Of a stretch of 64,000 bases of DNA, positions 52,798 through 64,000 are shown in pieces (position 1 is the first letter of the stretch; each line of letters opens with the position of its first letter). Below the pieces are notes generated by a model, which worked only from the letters and a program-made list of their open reading frames with translations, was not told the DNA's origin and did no database searches. Source of the stretch: an uncultured Actinomycetes bacterium (GTDB lineage: Bacteria > Actinomycetota > Geothermincolia > Fen-727 > JACVIW01); NCBI GenBank assembly GCA_937127245.1, contig CAKZLU010000033.1, positions 124,001 to 188,000 of the forward strand. The letters run 5' to 3'. The position numbers and the translations under genes are program-made.

Positions 52798-54630
52798 ATG
52801 GCAGGAAGTTTGTGGGATCAGATTGAACCCCTTCTTCTGAGAGTTGAAAGACCCAGCAGGTATTTGGGTTGCGAGTGGAACGCGCCAAAGGTGAAGGAAG
52901 GCGATTTCCGGGTGGTGGTTGCTTATCCGGATATCTACGAGGTCGGCGTTAGTAACCTCGGGTTGGCGATAATCCAGGAGGTAGTAAACCTACTGGATGG
53001 CGTTTCATGCGAGCGGGTATTCTCTCCTTCGACTGACATGGAGGAGGAATTGAGGAAAGAGAAAATCCCGCTTTTCTCTCTTGAGTCCCACAGACCCGTC
53101 GGCAGTTGCGACATATTCGGCATTTCAATTCCCCATGAGCTTACATATACAAACATACTGAATCTAATTTATTTGGCTAATTTGCCCGTCAGAGCTTCCG
53201 AAAGGGAAGACGGTCCAATTATTGTGGGAGGCGGCTACGGTACTGTAAACCCGGAGCCGCTAGCGGATTTCTTTGATCTTTTTGTGCTCGGGGAAGCGGA
53301 GGAGAGTTTTGCTGAGCTTGTCGAGCTTGTAAAAGCGCTAAAGGGGAAGAAGGGCAGGCAAGAAATTATCGAGGAGGCTTCCAAAATTCCCGGCATATAC
53401 CGTCCTATAGATTTTGAGTTTTCCTACCTTGAGGACGGGCGCATTGCGGCTGTCCGTTTTCGAGGAGGGGAAAACGCAAGCTTAAAGAAACGCCTTGTTG
53501 ATCTGGATAAGCACCTTCGACCTTCCAGACCGATTGTCCCGTTTTGTGAGGCGGTTCACGACAGGTTGAACGTTGAGATATTCCGCGGGTGCACGAGAGG
53601 TTGCCGGTTCTGCCAGGCCGGAATGGTCTACAGACCGGTAAGAGAGCGCTCGGCTCATCTTGTGGAGCGGATGATCCAGGAGGCTCTTCAAATTACCGGG
53701 TATGATGAGGTTTCTCTGTGTTCCCTTTCATCGACGGACTACACCGAAATCAAGCGAGTCGTAAGTGATTTAAAGAACATCTGTAAGCGAATGCAGGTCA
53801 ACATAACCCTACCGTCGCTTAGGATGGATGGTTTTTCAGTTGAGATTGCATCGGGTTTGAACGCCGCAGGCAGTATCACCTTCGCGCCGGAGGCTGCGAC
53901 TGAGCGCTTAAGGAGGGTCTTAAATAAGCCAATCGGCGAAGCGGAAATGATCGAGGCGGTAGTCAAAGCTGTCCGTCACGGCAAAAGAAGGATTAAATTG
54001 TATTTCATGATAGGCTTGCCAACTGAAACCGACAAAGACGTTTCCGAAATACCCAAACTAATTTTCAGGCTCCGCGACGCCATTCGCGCCGAAGGTCTTG
54101 CGCCTCCCGCGTTCAACATAAGCGTGTCGAGTTTTGTGCCGAAGGCACACACACCTTTCCAGTGGTGCGCCCAGGAAACGCTTGCCTCGCTTGAAGGAAA
54201 GCAGAGGATGCTACGTTCAGCTCTCCAGGTCAGGGGCGTTAATCTCTCCTGGCACGACAGGTATATGAGCACCGTTGAGGGGCTTCTTTCCAGAGGGGAT
54301 AGGCGATTGGGCAGAGTGATTGAGACAGCTTGGAGAAAGGGCGCAAAGTTCGACTCTTGGTCCGAGCACTTCAGGTTTTCAGTGTGGGAAGAGTCATGTT
54401 TGGAAAATGGTGTTGATATCGAATTTTATCTACACAGAGAGCGGGACCCGGATGAGATATTCCCTTGGGACCACCTCCATTTTGGTCCGTCCAAAGATTT
54501 CCTTTTCCGCGAATACCGCAGGGCGCTCTCTTCCGAGCTAACCGTCGATTGCAGGTTTGGGGATTGTTACGGGTGTGGCGCCTGCGAAAACAACAAGAAA
54601 TCCCATTTGCTTAAGGGTGAACGGATTTGA
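52798..54630 (+). CDS. TIGR03960-type radical SAM protein
   Basis: This large radical SAM protein of about 610 residues has an N-terminal B12-binding-like domain (VVVAYPDIYEVGVSNLGLAIIQEVVN) followed by the radical SAM core with IFRGCTRGCRFCQAGMVYRP (CxxxCxxC). It ends in a cysteine cluster RFGDCYGCGACENNKKS. The family is usually encoded just before a DUF2344 protein and rng, as here, and its reaction is not known; tRNA or rRNA methylthiolation-like chemistry has been suggested for relatives. Start ATG 52798 (AGGAG just upstream) makes the N-terminus match the expected LWDQIEPLLLRVERPSRYLG region; longer frames reach back to 52678. Confidence 0.87.
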   Translation: MAGSLWDQIEPLLLRVERPSRYLGCEWNAPKVKEGDFRVVVAYPDIYEVGVSNLGLAIIQEVVNLLDGVSCERVFSPSTDMEEELRKEKIPLFSLESHRPVGSCDIFGISIPHELTYTNILNLIYLANLPVRASEREDGPIIVGGGYGTVNPEPLADFFDLFVLGEAEESFAELVELVKALKGKKGRQEIIEEASKIPGIYRPIDFEFSYLEDGRIAAVRFRGGENASLKKRLVDLDKHLRPSRPIVPFCEAVHDRLNVEIFRGCTRGCRFCQAGMVYRPVRERSAHLVERMIQEALQITGYDEVSLCSLSSTDYTEIKRVVSDLKNICKRMQVNITLPSLRMDGFSVEIASGLNAAGSITFAPEAATERLRRVLNKPIGEAEMIEAVVKAVRHGKRRIKLYFMIGLPTETDKDVSEIPKLIFRLRDAIRAEGLAPPAFNISVSSFVPKAHTPFQWCAQETLASLEGKQRMLRSALQVRGVNLSWHDRYMSTVEGLLSRGDRRLGRVIETAWRKGAKFDSWSEHFRFSVWEESCLENGVDIEFYLHRERDPDEIFPWDHLHFGPSKDFLFREYRRALSSELTVDCRFGDCYGCGACENNKKSHLLKGERI

Positions 54631-55367
54631 CTGCCGGCGAAGCTTTGAAGTTAAGAGTGCAGTTATCAAAAGAAGGCGTGCTGCGCTATCTTTCCCATAC
54701 CGAGTATTGGAGAACAGTTATGATGGCTGCAAAAAGGAGCGGCCTGCCGCTTGTTTATACGGGTAAGTACAGGTCGCGGATGAAGATATCATACTCTCCA
54801 CCCCTTCCGATCGGCTTCACGAGCGAGTGCGAACTAATAGATTTTTTCATATCACACTACATTTCGCCTGCCGAAGCCCAGCGAACGCTTCAGCTAAATC
54901 TTCCCGAGGGAATAACGGTCTTAAGATCAAAAGTGATTGGTTCGGGGAGCGCTCCGGTTGGGAGGCTTATCGATACTGCGCTATACATCGCCACGATGAA
55001 GTGCGGACATGCTTTGGCCAAAGATTTGGTTTCAGCTGTCAATGATTTTTTGAATTCTACCGAAGTTTATGTTAGGAGAGTCCAACCCAGGAGCGTTAGA
55101 GATATTAATATTAGAGGCGGTGTCCACCGGCTTGAGGTCGCAGAGGCGAAAAGTGTCAAAGAATGTCTGCTAACAATGGTCGTTGATGACGGCACCCGGG
55201 GAACCATAAAGCCGAGGGAGGTTGTTGACTATCTCCTTGGGGTTGTGAAAGCTGATCCGGATGTCATTGAGACGGTAAGGATTCATAGGAAAGCGCTTTT
55301 CCAGATGAGGGGTGGAAGGCTAATCTCCCCGATGGAAGTGAGAGCCAGGTCCCGCTGGGGCGGATGA
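54627..55367 (+). CDS. DUF2344 (TIGR03936) protein
   Basis: This 246-residue protein opens ALKLRVQLSKEGVLRYLSHTEYW and has RSRMKISYSPPLPIGFTSECELIDF, which are the recognisable family motifs. It is often fused to, or encoded next to, the preceding radical SAM protein, and probably works with it. The TTG start overlaps the upstream stop by 4 nt, consistent with coupled translation. The function is unknown. Confidence 0.88.
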   Translation: MTAGEALKLRVQLSKEGVLRYLSHTEYWRTVMMAAKRSGLPLVYTGKYRSRMKISYSPPLPIGFTSECELIDFFISHYISPAEAQRTLQLNLPEGITVLRSKVIGSGSAPVGRLIDTALYIATMKCGHALAKDLVSAVNDFLNSTEVYVRRVQPRSVRDINIRGGVHRLEVAEAKSVKECLLTMVVDDGTRGTIKPREVVDYLLGVVKADPDVIETVRIHRKALFQMRGGRLISPMEVRARSRWGG

Positions 55368-55389
55368 TTTTGGATTTGCAAGGCGTGAA

Positions 55390-56631
55390 ATGAAGAAAAT
55401 TAAAAAAGAAATGGCTATAAGCAAGAAAGGCGAGTCTCTGAGGCTCGCAATCTTGGAGAACGGAGGACTCGCCGAAATCTACATTGAAAAGAGCAGAAAG
55501 GGGTCAATTGTCGGGAACATGTACGTTGGCAGAATCACCACCGTGCTGCCGGGAATGAGCTCCGCGTTCGTGGACATAGGGACCGGCAGGAACGCTCTTT
55601 TATATCTTCAGGATGTGATTTCTCTTGACGACGGCACCCAGCTCAAGCGAACCAAAATAACCCAGGCATTAAAAGAAAATGACCCCATAGTAGTTCAGGT
55701 CGTAAAGGACCCAATGCAGGGAAAAGGAGCAAGGCTCACCACTTTTTTGAGCGTTCCCGGACGATTAATGGTCTATCTTCCGCGCGGGCGCAAGTTTGGG
55801 GTTAGCAGGAAACTGCCCGAAAAGGAAAGGGAGCGCCTAAAAAAGATAGCTTCGAAAATAAAGCCCAAGCACGGCAGCACAATAATAAGAACCGCCGCAA
55901 ACAAGGCGAAAAGAAAAGAACTGGAAGCCGACCTTGAATATCTTGTCCGACAGTGGGAGCAAATAGAGAGAAAGATCAAGAACGCCAGGCCGCCCAAGCT
56001 GGTCTACGAGGAGCCCGATGTCGCAATACGCGTTATTAGGGACGCGCTCACGAGCGATTTCAAGAGCATAATTGTGGATTCGGTTGAGGAGTACCGACGA
56101 ATCATAGACTATCTTTCCGTGGTCGCGCCCGACATGAAGGACAGGGTAAGGATTTACGAAGGAGATGGCGAGCTTTTCGAAAGGCTTAGGATAGATGAGG
56201 GGATAAGAGCGGCTCTCGAAAGAAAGGTCGCGCTCCCTTCCGGGGGTCATATAGTTATCGATGAAGCGGAGGCACTTACAGCGATAGATGTTAACACCGG
56301 TTCCTTCACTGGCAGGAAAAGCCTTGAGGATACTGTGCTGAGGACTAATCTCGAAGCCGCTGTTGAAATCGTCCGACAGTTGAGGCTCAGGGACATTGGG
56401 GGGATTATCGTGATCGACTTCATAGATATGCAAAATCCAATGAACAGGGAAAAGGTTTTGAATACTTTAGAAAAAGAACTTGCCCGCGATAGAACGAAAA
56501 CGCAGATCGTTACGCTTTCCCCGCTTGGCCTGGTGGAAATGACAAGAAAAAACGTTACCGAGGGCTTGAGCGGAGTTCTCGGGAAAGTCTGTCAAAACTG
56601 TCAGGGCAAGGGTCTTCTCTTCAAGATCTGA
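55390..56631 (+). CDS. rng: Ribonuclease G
   Basis: This RNase E/G family endonuclease trims rRNA and mRNA 5' ends. The S1 domain (VGNMYVGRITTVLPGMSSAFVDIGTGRNALL) is near residue 40, the catalytic DNase I-like region has DEAEALTAIDVNTGSFTGR (Mg-binding Asp) and RDIGGIIVIDFIDM, and the C-terminal CQNCQGKG gives the zinc-link cysteines. At 413 residues it is somewhat short for the family, with little after the zinc link. It lies upstream of rplU and rpmA, a common order. Confidence 0.93.
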   Translation: MKKIKKEMAISKKGESLRLAILENGGLAEIYIEKSRKGSIVGNMYVGRITTVLPGMSSAFVDIGTGRNALLYLQDVISLDDGTQLKRTKITQALKENDPIVVQVVKDPMQGKGARLTTFLSVPGRLMVYLPRGRKFGVSRKLPEKERERLKKIASKIKPKHGSTIIRTAANKAKRKELEADLEYLVRQWEQIERKIKNARPPKLVYEEPDVAIRVIRDALTSDFKSIIVDSVEEYRRIIDYLSVVAPDMKDRVRIYEGDGELFERLRIDEGIRAALERKVALPSGGHIVIDEAEALTAIDVNTGSFTGRKSLEDTVLRTNLEAAVEIVRQLRLRDIGGIIVIDFIDMQNPMNREKVLNTLEKELARDRTKTQIVTLSPLGLVEMTRKNVTEGLSGVLGKVCQNCQGKGLLFKI

Positions 56632-56796
56632 AAAGCAACACCGCCCGCAGTAAGCTTTCAACCGGTTATCCTTTATTAAAGGTTAAATCTTCTCACCGCT
56701 TTCTCATTCGCAAGGCATACCCGGCTCGTTTCCTACGTTTCTGCCGGCGCTTTTTGCCTTTCCGGCGCTCGCCTCATTCGCTTTCGCGAAGTCAAT

Positions 56797-56827
56797 TTGA
56801 ACCGAATGTATTTGTTTGATATATAAT
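56797..56827 (+). promoter_or_regulatory. Candidate promoter for rplU-rpmA
   Basis: TTGAAC precedes TATATA by 17 bp (TATAAT by 19 bp) in the 229-bp rng-rplU gap. It would start transcripts about 30 bp before the rplU ATG. Confidence 0.55.
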
Positions 56828-56860
56828 ATCCCCATTCAAAAAACGGGGGTTTGAACGATT

Positions 56861-57178
56861 ATGTACGCAGTTATAAGAACAGGTTCAAAACAATACAGGG
56901 TTTCACCCGGTGACATAATAACCCTTGAGAAACTCCAACGGGAGGTTGGAGAAGAGCTCGAGTTTGATGACGTTGTGCTTTTTCACGACGGGAAGAAAAT
57001 TATCACTGAATATCAAGATTTGGGAAGGGTAAAGGTAAAAGGCGAAGTTGTCGAACAGGGAAGGGGCGCAAAGATAATCGTTTTCAAATACCGTCCCAAG
57101 AAGGGGTACAGGAGAAAAAAGGGACACCGCCAGCAACTGACTAAGATAAGGATTAAGGATATAATATTTACAGATTGA
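56861..57178 (+). CDS. rplU: 50S ribosomal protein L21
   Basis: L21 is a small rRNA-binding protein. It opens MYAVIRTGSKQYRVSPGDII, and the C-terminal RPKKGYRRKKGHRQQLTKIRI is the basic rRNA-binding part. It has 105 residues, a typical length. The ATG has no strong SD. The protease gene often found between rplU and rpmA in Firmicutes is absent; only 110 bp separate the two genes. Confidence 0.97.
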   Translation: MYAVIRTGSKQYRVSPGDIITLEKLQREVGEELEFDDVVLFHDGKKIITEYQDLGRVKVKGEVVEQGRGAKIIVFKYRPKKGYRRKKGHRQQLTKIRIKDIIFTD

Positions 57179-57288
57179 TTAAATGTCGGTGAGTGGAAAG
57201 GTAACGTCATCTTGATCTTTTCGTTTGGTTTTTAACAACCGGTCTTTTAAAAGGTTACAATAAGTTCAACAACGTAGCGGAGGTTGTA

Positions 57289-57567
57289 ATGTCGAGCAAA
57301 AAAGGCGTAGGCAGTTCGAAAAACGGAAGGGACAGCCATTCGAAACGCCTTGGCGTTAAGGGGTTCAGCGGTCAGTATGTTACTGGAGGTAGCATTATCG
57401 TCCGCCAGCGCGGCACAAGAATAAAGCCGGGTGATAATGTGGGCGTAGGAAGCGACTACACGCTTTTCGCCAAGAGGGACGGGTTTGTTCAGTTCCGGAA
57501 GAGTGGCAGTGCATCTGTTGTAAGCGTTGTGCCGGAAGGTGATGCTATCGTCGGCAGCTCAAGCTGA
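57289..57567 (+). CDS. rpmA: 50S ribosomal protein L27
   Basis: L27 contacts the peptidyl transferase centre through its N-terminus. The sequence [20 protein letters not shown] and [19 protein letters not shown] is diagnostic. It has 92 residues. There is no N-terminal extension cleaved by a Prp-type protease, in keeping with the lack of that gene. Position 5-6 keeps KG where relatives have HKKG. ATG 57289 has AGCGGAGG upstream. Confidence 0.97.
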   Translation: MSSKKGVGSSKNGRDSHSKRLGVKGFSGQYVTGGSIIVRQRGTRIKPGDNVGVGSDYTLFAKRDGFVQFRKSGSASVVSVVPEGDAIVGSSS

Positions 57568-57701
57568 ATATTCTGACTTCCTTTACATATTCCGCGAAAA
57601 CGTACTTGTTTACAGTTCCTGCTCAGTGCAGGTAGCAATGACAAATCCGGCGAATCAAATTACGACTGGTCTTTTGTGTGAACCAGAGCGGAGGGCTTGA
57701 T

Positions 57702-58166
57702 TTGAACGGGAAGAAAATTCTTGTGGTAGATGATGACCCTACTATGGTGCGGCTCATAAACGTGAACTTGAAACTCAACGATTATGAGGTCCTTGAAGCC
57801 ACTTCCGGTGAACGCGCGCTCGAAATAATAGCCCGAGAGCCTCTCGACCTTGTAGTCCTCGACATAATGATGCCTGGCGTTGATGGCTGGCAGGTGTTGA
57901 AGAATATAAGAAGCAGGGAGGAAACGAAGGAACTTCCGGTTATCCTTGTCACCGCAAAAACTCAGGACAGTGATGTCATACGCGGGTGGGAACTGGGCGC
58001 TGACGAATACATAATCAAGCCTTTTAACCCCCTACTTCTCGTCGAGGTCATAAAGATTGTGCTCGACAGGAGTTATGAGGAGAGACTTGAGAAGCGCAAG
58101 AAGCAGAAAGAGAAGCTCGAGGTCTTAAGAAATCTCTCAAAAGCGAGACGGAAAACCGCCGAATAA
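57702..58166 (+). CDS. Stand-alone response regulator receiver protein
   Basis: This single-domain receiver has about 154 residues. It shows KILVVDDDPTMVRLINVNLK (acidic pocket), the phospho-acceptor Asp in LVVLDIMMPGVDGW, the T/S position in ILVTAKT and the conserved Lys in YIIKPFNP. A lysine-rich helical tail (EERLEKRKKQKEKLEVL) follows instead of an output domain. TTG 57702 is preferred because GGAGGG lies 6 nt upstream; GTG 57678 would add eight residues. No histidine kinase is nearby, so its partner is unknown. Confidence 0.88.
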   Translation: MNGKKILVVDDDPTMVRLINVNLKLNDYEVLEATSGERALEIIAREPLDLVVLDIMMPGVDGWQVLKNIRSREETKELPVILVTAKTQDSDVIRGWELGADEYIIKPFNPLLLVEVIKIVLDRSYEERLEKRKKQKEKLEVLRNLSKARRKTAE

Positions 58167-60679
<2,513 letters not shown>

Positions 60680-60773
60680 GCAAGTTGATTCATGTTCGGC
60701 AACCGTTTTTAATTACTGACTGTCTGAGTTCGTTGTTTCGCTTTCGATGTTGTTTGTCGTCAAGGGGGTTTGA

Positions 60774-62021
60774 ATGACGAGTGTTGAAGATATAGCGCGC
60801 AGGGCTCGTGATGCTAAAGAGGCTATTGCCCAGGCGAGCACCGAGCAGAAAAACAAAGCCCTCAGGGCTATGGCTCGGGCTTTGATGGATTCGGTGAACG
60901 TTATTCTTGAGGAAAACTCAAAAGACATTGAGGAGGGCAGGAAACAGGGCATCTCCACGGCGCTGCTTGACAGGTTAAATTTAAACCCATCACGGGTGGA
61001 GGAGATGGCGCGCGGTCTTTTGGACGTAGCTAATTTGAAGGACCCGGTAGGTGAAATAGTTGAAGGTTGGAGGTTGCCGAACGGACTTGTCATCGAAAAG
61101 GTCCGGGTCCCCATAGGCGTGATCGGCATAATCTACGAGGCCCGGCCAAATGTCACTGTTGACGCGGCTGGGCTGTGTATCAAAAGCGGAAACGCGGTAA
61201 TTTTGAGGGGAAGCTCTAACGCCATAAATTCGAACTCTATCCTCGTGGAGATAATCTCTAAAGCGGCTGCTCAAACTGGTCTGCCAGAGGATTCGATTCA
61301 ACTTGTTAGGCGAACGGATAGGGAATCCGCTCGCGAACTGATGCGTATGCACGGTCTGGTTGATTTGCTGATCCCGAGGGGAGGGGAGGGTCTGATCCGT
61401 ACAGTTGTGGAAAACTCGACCGTGCCTGTCATAGAGACGGGGGTTGGGAACTGCCACGTTTATGTGGACTCGGATGCCAATATCCAGATGGCTTTGAGGA
61501 TACTGATAAATGCGAAGACGCAAAGACCGGGCGTATGCAACGCTTGCGAAACTCTTCTCGTTCACGGGGAAATCGCCAGGGAATTCCTTCCGGTTGCCGC
61601 TTCGGAATTGCGGAAAAAGAACGTACGTTTACGGGGATGTCCCGTGACGAAAGAGATTCTGGGCGACTGCGAGGATGCGACAGAAGAGGACTGGTATAGT
61701 GAGTATCTTGATTTGATTCTGGCGGTTAAGGTCGTTGATGACTTGGACGAGGCGGTCAGGCACATAAACAAATACGGTTCAGGACATTCAGATGCGATCG
61801 TCACCAACAGCTATGAGAACAGCAGGATTTTCACTGAAAGAGTTGATTCCGCCGCCGTTTATGTGAACGCTTCAACCCGGTTCACCGATGGGGGGCAGTT
61901 TGGAATGGGGGCAGAGATAGGCATCAGCACCCAGAAGCTGCACGCCAGAGGTCCGATGAGTCTTCCCGAATTGACCACCACCAAGTTCATAATCAGGGGT
62001 TATGGGCAAATTAGGGAGTGA
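60774..62021 (+). CDS. proA: Gamma-glutamyl phosphate reductase
   Basis: ProA is the NADPH-dependent reductase of the second proline step. It shows RVPIGVIGIIYEARPNVTVDA near residue 110, LIPRGGEGLIR, the catalytic cysteine in RPGVCNACETLLVH, VNASTRFTDGGQFGMGAEIGIS and the conserved end. It has 415 residues. ATG 60774 has AGGGGG a few bases upstream. It lies 94 bp after proB. Confidence 0.95.
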   Translation: MTSVEDIARRARDAKEAIAQASTEQKNKALRAMARALMDSVNVILEENSKDIEEGRKQGISTALLDRLNLNPSRVEEMARGLLDVANLKDPVGEIVEGWRLPNGLVIEKVRVPIGVIGIIYEARPNVTVDAAGLCIKSGNAVILRGSSNAINSNSILVEIISKAAAQTGLPEDSIQLVRRTDRESARELMRMHGLVDLLIPRGGEGLIRTVVENSTVPVIETGVGNCHVYVDSDANIQMALRILINAKTQRPGVCNACETLLVHGEIAREFLPVAASELRKKNVRLRGCPVTKEILGDCEDATEEDWYSEYLDLILAVKVVDDLDEAVRHINKYGSGHSDAIVTNSYENSRIFTERVDSAAVYVNASTRFTDGGQFGMGAEIGISTQKLHARGPMSLPELTTTKFIIRGYGQIRE

Positions 62022-62114
62022 CCCGTTTGTTTTTGCCGAAAATTGGTATTGCATAATTATTCATTAAGATGTAATATTATTCATCATTCAAGTTTACGAG
62101 GATTTGGAGATTAA

Positions 62115-63155
62115 ATGATAAGAACTGGAATACTGGGAGCCTCAGGTTATACCGGCTCCGAACTTATTCGAATTATACTTGACCATCCGGAGTTTGAACT
62201 GACATATGTGTCAGCCAATAAGTACGTTGGGGAAAAAGTAAGCAATCTCTATCTTTCGTTTGCTGGCCTGGTCAATCTCGAATACGAAAAGCTTGACGCA
62301 TCACGTATTGATTTACTTTGCGATATAGTGTTTGTCTGTCTTCCGCATGGCGAGAGCATGAAGCACATTCCCGACATTCTGGACATGGGGAAAAAAGTTG
62401 TGGACCTTTCGGCAGACTTCCGTCTTAAAGAGGCAGAAAGCTATCGAAAATGGTACGGAGTTGATCACGCCTGTCCCGCGTTTCTCGATGAGGCGGTCTA
62501 CGGATTACCCGAGATCAACAGGGAGAAAATAACAAAGGCGCGGTTGGTGGCGAATCCAGGCTGTTATCCAACCGCTGCTATACTCGGGCTTATGCCGCTA
62601 GTCGTGAAGAATCTTGTTTCCGGAAGGATTGTCATTGACGCTAAAAGCGGAGTTTCTGGCGCTGGGCGTAAAACGACGCTGGCCACGCATTTTCCTCAAG
62701 CGGCTGAAAACATGAGCCCATATTCAGTTGGGAAGCACAGGCACACGCCGGAGATCGAAAATGTTCTAAGCGAGTTGTCGAACGGCAAAAGCGCCGATAT
62801 AGTGTTTGTCCCGCATCTTACTCCGATGAACAGGGGCATCCTTTGCACAATGTACGTTCCGGTAGGTGACATGCGCACGAGCGGCGAGCTATTCGAGATA
62901 TACCGGGACGCCTACGCGAACGAGCCTTTCGTGGAGATTCTTCCCGCTGGAGTATATCCAGAGACCAAAGCCGTTCAGGGAAGCAACATGTGTCACATCT
63001 CTGCTGAAATGATAGAGGGCGGTAAAATTGCCGTCATAATGAGCGCGATCGACAACCTGGTTAAAGGTGCCTCCGGGCAGGCAGTTCAAAACATGAATTT
63101 GATGTGCGGGATTCCCGAGAATGCGGGACTTGGACGTTCGGGTCTTTTCCCCTGA
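62115..63155 (+). CDS. argC: N-acetyl-gamma-glutamyl-phosphate reductase
   Basis: ArgC is the third enzyme of arginine synthesis. It has the Rossmann motif GILGASGYTGSELIRIIL, the catalytic cysteine in VANPGCYPTAAILGL near residue 150, the KSGVSGAGRK segment, HTPEIENVL and PHLTPMNRGIL. It has 346 residues, as in type 1 bacterial ArgC. ATG 62115 has GAGG and GGAGA upstream. argJ follows. Confidence 0.95.
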   Translation: MIRTGILGASGYTGSELIRIILDHPEFELTYVSANKYVGEKVSNLYLSFAGLVNLEYEKLDASRIDLLCDIVFVCLPHGESMKHIPDILDMGKKVVDLSADFRLKEAESYRKWYGVDHACPAFLDEAVYGLPEINREKITKARLVANPGCYPTAAILGLMPLVVKNLVSGRIVIDAKSGVSGAGRKTTLATHFPQAAENMSPYSVGKHRHTPEIENVLSELSNGKSADIVFVPHLTPMNRGILCTMYVPVGDMRTSGELFEIYRDAYANEPFVEILPAGVYPETKAVQGSNMCHISAEMIEGGKIAVIMSAIDNLVKGASGQAVQNMNLMCGIPENAGLGRSGLFP

Positions 63156-63226
63156 GACTTGGTGTTTTTCAAAGATGAACACTTTGTGGATTTATTTGTC
63201 ACCAAGAGGGTAGGCGGTGATTCTCT

Positions 63227-64000
63227 ATGCGGACTTTTGGTTTTGAGAGGGTATTAGGCGGAGTGTGCGCTCCTGACGGATACCTTGCCTCGGGTGTCTC
63301 CTGCGGTATAAAGGGCAACGGGAGCATGGACCTTGCGCTCCTGTACTCTAAAATTCCGGCCTCTGTGGCGGGCGTGTTCACCACCAACAAGCTCGCGGCC
63401 GCGCCGGTGCTGGTCACAAGGGAGCGGGTCATGAAGGGAATTGCCCGCGCAGTTGTGATCAACAGCGGGAACGCCAACGCTTTGACAGGTAGCAGAGGAC
63501 TGAATGACGCTCTTGCGATGGCGGCGGAGACGGAATCGGTCCTGGGGATTCCGGAAGGACAGGCTCTTGTTGCCTCGACCGGATATATTGGCGAATACCT
63601 GACAATGGATAAAGTGTTGAAAGGGATCAGGGAATGCGCCGCGGAGCTAAGCCCCGGGGGGAATACGGACGCGGCGAAGGCGATAATGACCACTGACACT
63701 TATCCGAAAGAACTCGCGGTTGAAATGGAGATCGGTGGCAGAATGGTGAGAATCGGGGCGATGGTCAAGGGTGCCGGAATGATTCATCCGAATCTCGCTA
63801 CGATGATTTGCATCATAACGACCGACGCGCTGATCGAGCCGAAGGTTCTCTCGGAATGGCTTTCCCAAGCGTGCGAGTGGTCATTCAACAGGATCTCTGT
63901 TGACGGGGACCAATCCACGAACGACACGGTACTAATGCTCGCCAACGGAGCATCTTTCGCAGAGGGTTACGAAATGGCGAACGAGGAAAAGGAGCTCTTT
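63227..64000 (+). CDS. argJ: Ornithine acetyltransferase/N-acetylglutamate synthase, 5' part
   Basis: ArgJ is the bifunctional Ntn-fold enzyme of the recycling arginine pathway. The start ATG 63227 reads MRTFGFERVLGGVCAPDGYL. The self-cleavage site is visible in KGAGMIHPNLATMI, where the Thr becomes the nucleophile, and NSGNANALTGSRG and TTDTYPKELA also match. The gene runs off the window end; 258 codons are visible out of about 400 expected. No terminator or stop is reached. Confidence 0.94.
   Translation, partial: MRTFGFERVLGGVCAPDGYLASGVSCGIKGNGSMDLALLYSKIPASVAGVFTTNKLAAAPVLVTRERVMKGIARAVVINSGNANALTGSRGLNDALAMAAETESVLGIPEGQALVASTGYIGEYLTMDKVLKGIRECAAELSPGGNTDAAKAIMTTDTYPKELAVEMEIGGRMVRIGAMVKGAGMIHPNLATMICIITTDALIEPKVLSEWLSQACEWSFNRISVDGDQSTNDTVLMLANGASFAEGYEMANEEKELF

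Overview
The window is a 64 kb stretch of bacterial chromosome, close to half GC by eye, gene-dense and dominated by core anabolism and cell-envelope genes. TTG and GTG starts are frequent, and many starts carry strong Shine-Dalgarno (SD) sequences. The layout suggests a deep-branching Gram-positive-like bacterium, perhaps an early-branching actinobacterial class. The reasons are a complete mraZ-to-ftsZ division and cell-wall cluster with no ftsA between ftsQ and ftsZ, the neighbouring pair of a large radical SAM protein and a DUF2344 protein before rng-rplU-rpmA-obg-proBA, and the lack of any outer-membrane gene. This placement is an inference; 16S rRNA or marker-protein phylogeny would settle it.

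Region 1 (1-14063, + strand) is a branched-chain amino acid and serine block: ilvB (cut by the window edge), ilvN, ilvC, a class V aminotransferase, serA, leuA, leuC, leuD, leuB, ilvE, cimA, an FAH-family hydrolase and an unknown membrane protein. Having both leuA and cimA means leucine synthesis plus a threonine-independent (citramalate) entry to isoleucine. The aminotransferase beside serA may replace SerC.

Region 2 (14064-31800) is accessory and looser. It holds a REP-like palindrome between duplicated 28-bp repeats, a badly decayed cation:proton antiporter pseudogene followed by an intact CBS-domain gene, a methyltransferase, a DUF6941-like protein, a D-aminoacylase, tRNA-Gln and tRNA-Glu, a permuted NlpC/P60-type peptidase, an alpha/beta hydrolase, a cupin, hisC, three glycosyltransferases (two of them tandem paralogues resembling glucosylglycerate synthases), and a minus-strand pair of a ThDP enzyme and a 2-hydroxyacid dehydrogenase.

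Region 3 (31800-33643) is the most novel part. An unlisted 20-residue Cys/Lys peptide gene has a perfect SD and its own terminator. It lies divergent from a 73-residue Cys-rich protein gene that is translationally coupled to a radical SAM/SPASM enzyme with an apparent N-terminal PqqD-like (RRE) domain. Together they look like a small uncharacterised RiPP (ribosomally made, modified peptide) locus.

Region 4 (33644-52612) is the dcw cluster: mraZ (with MraZ-box-like repeats upstream), rsmH, ftsL, pbpB, murE, murF, mraY, murD, ftsW, murG, murC, murB, ddl, ftsQ, ftsZ, and then, behind a terminator, a second ftsZ whose T7-loop catalytic aspartate is histidine.

Region 5 (52798-64000) holds the radical SAM/DUF2344 pair, rng, rplU, rpmA, a stand-alone receiver protein, obg, proB, proA, argC and argJ (cut by the window edge).
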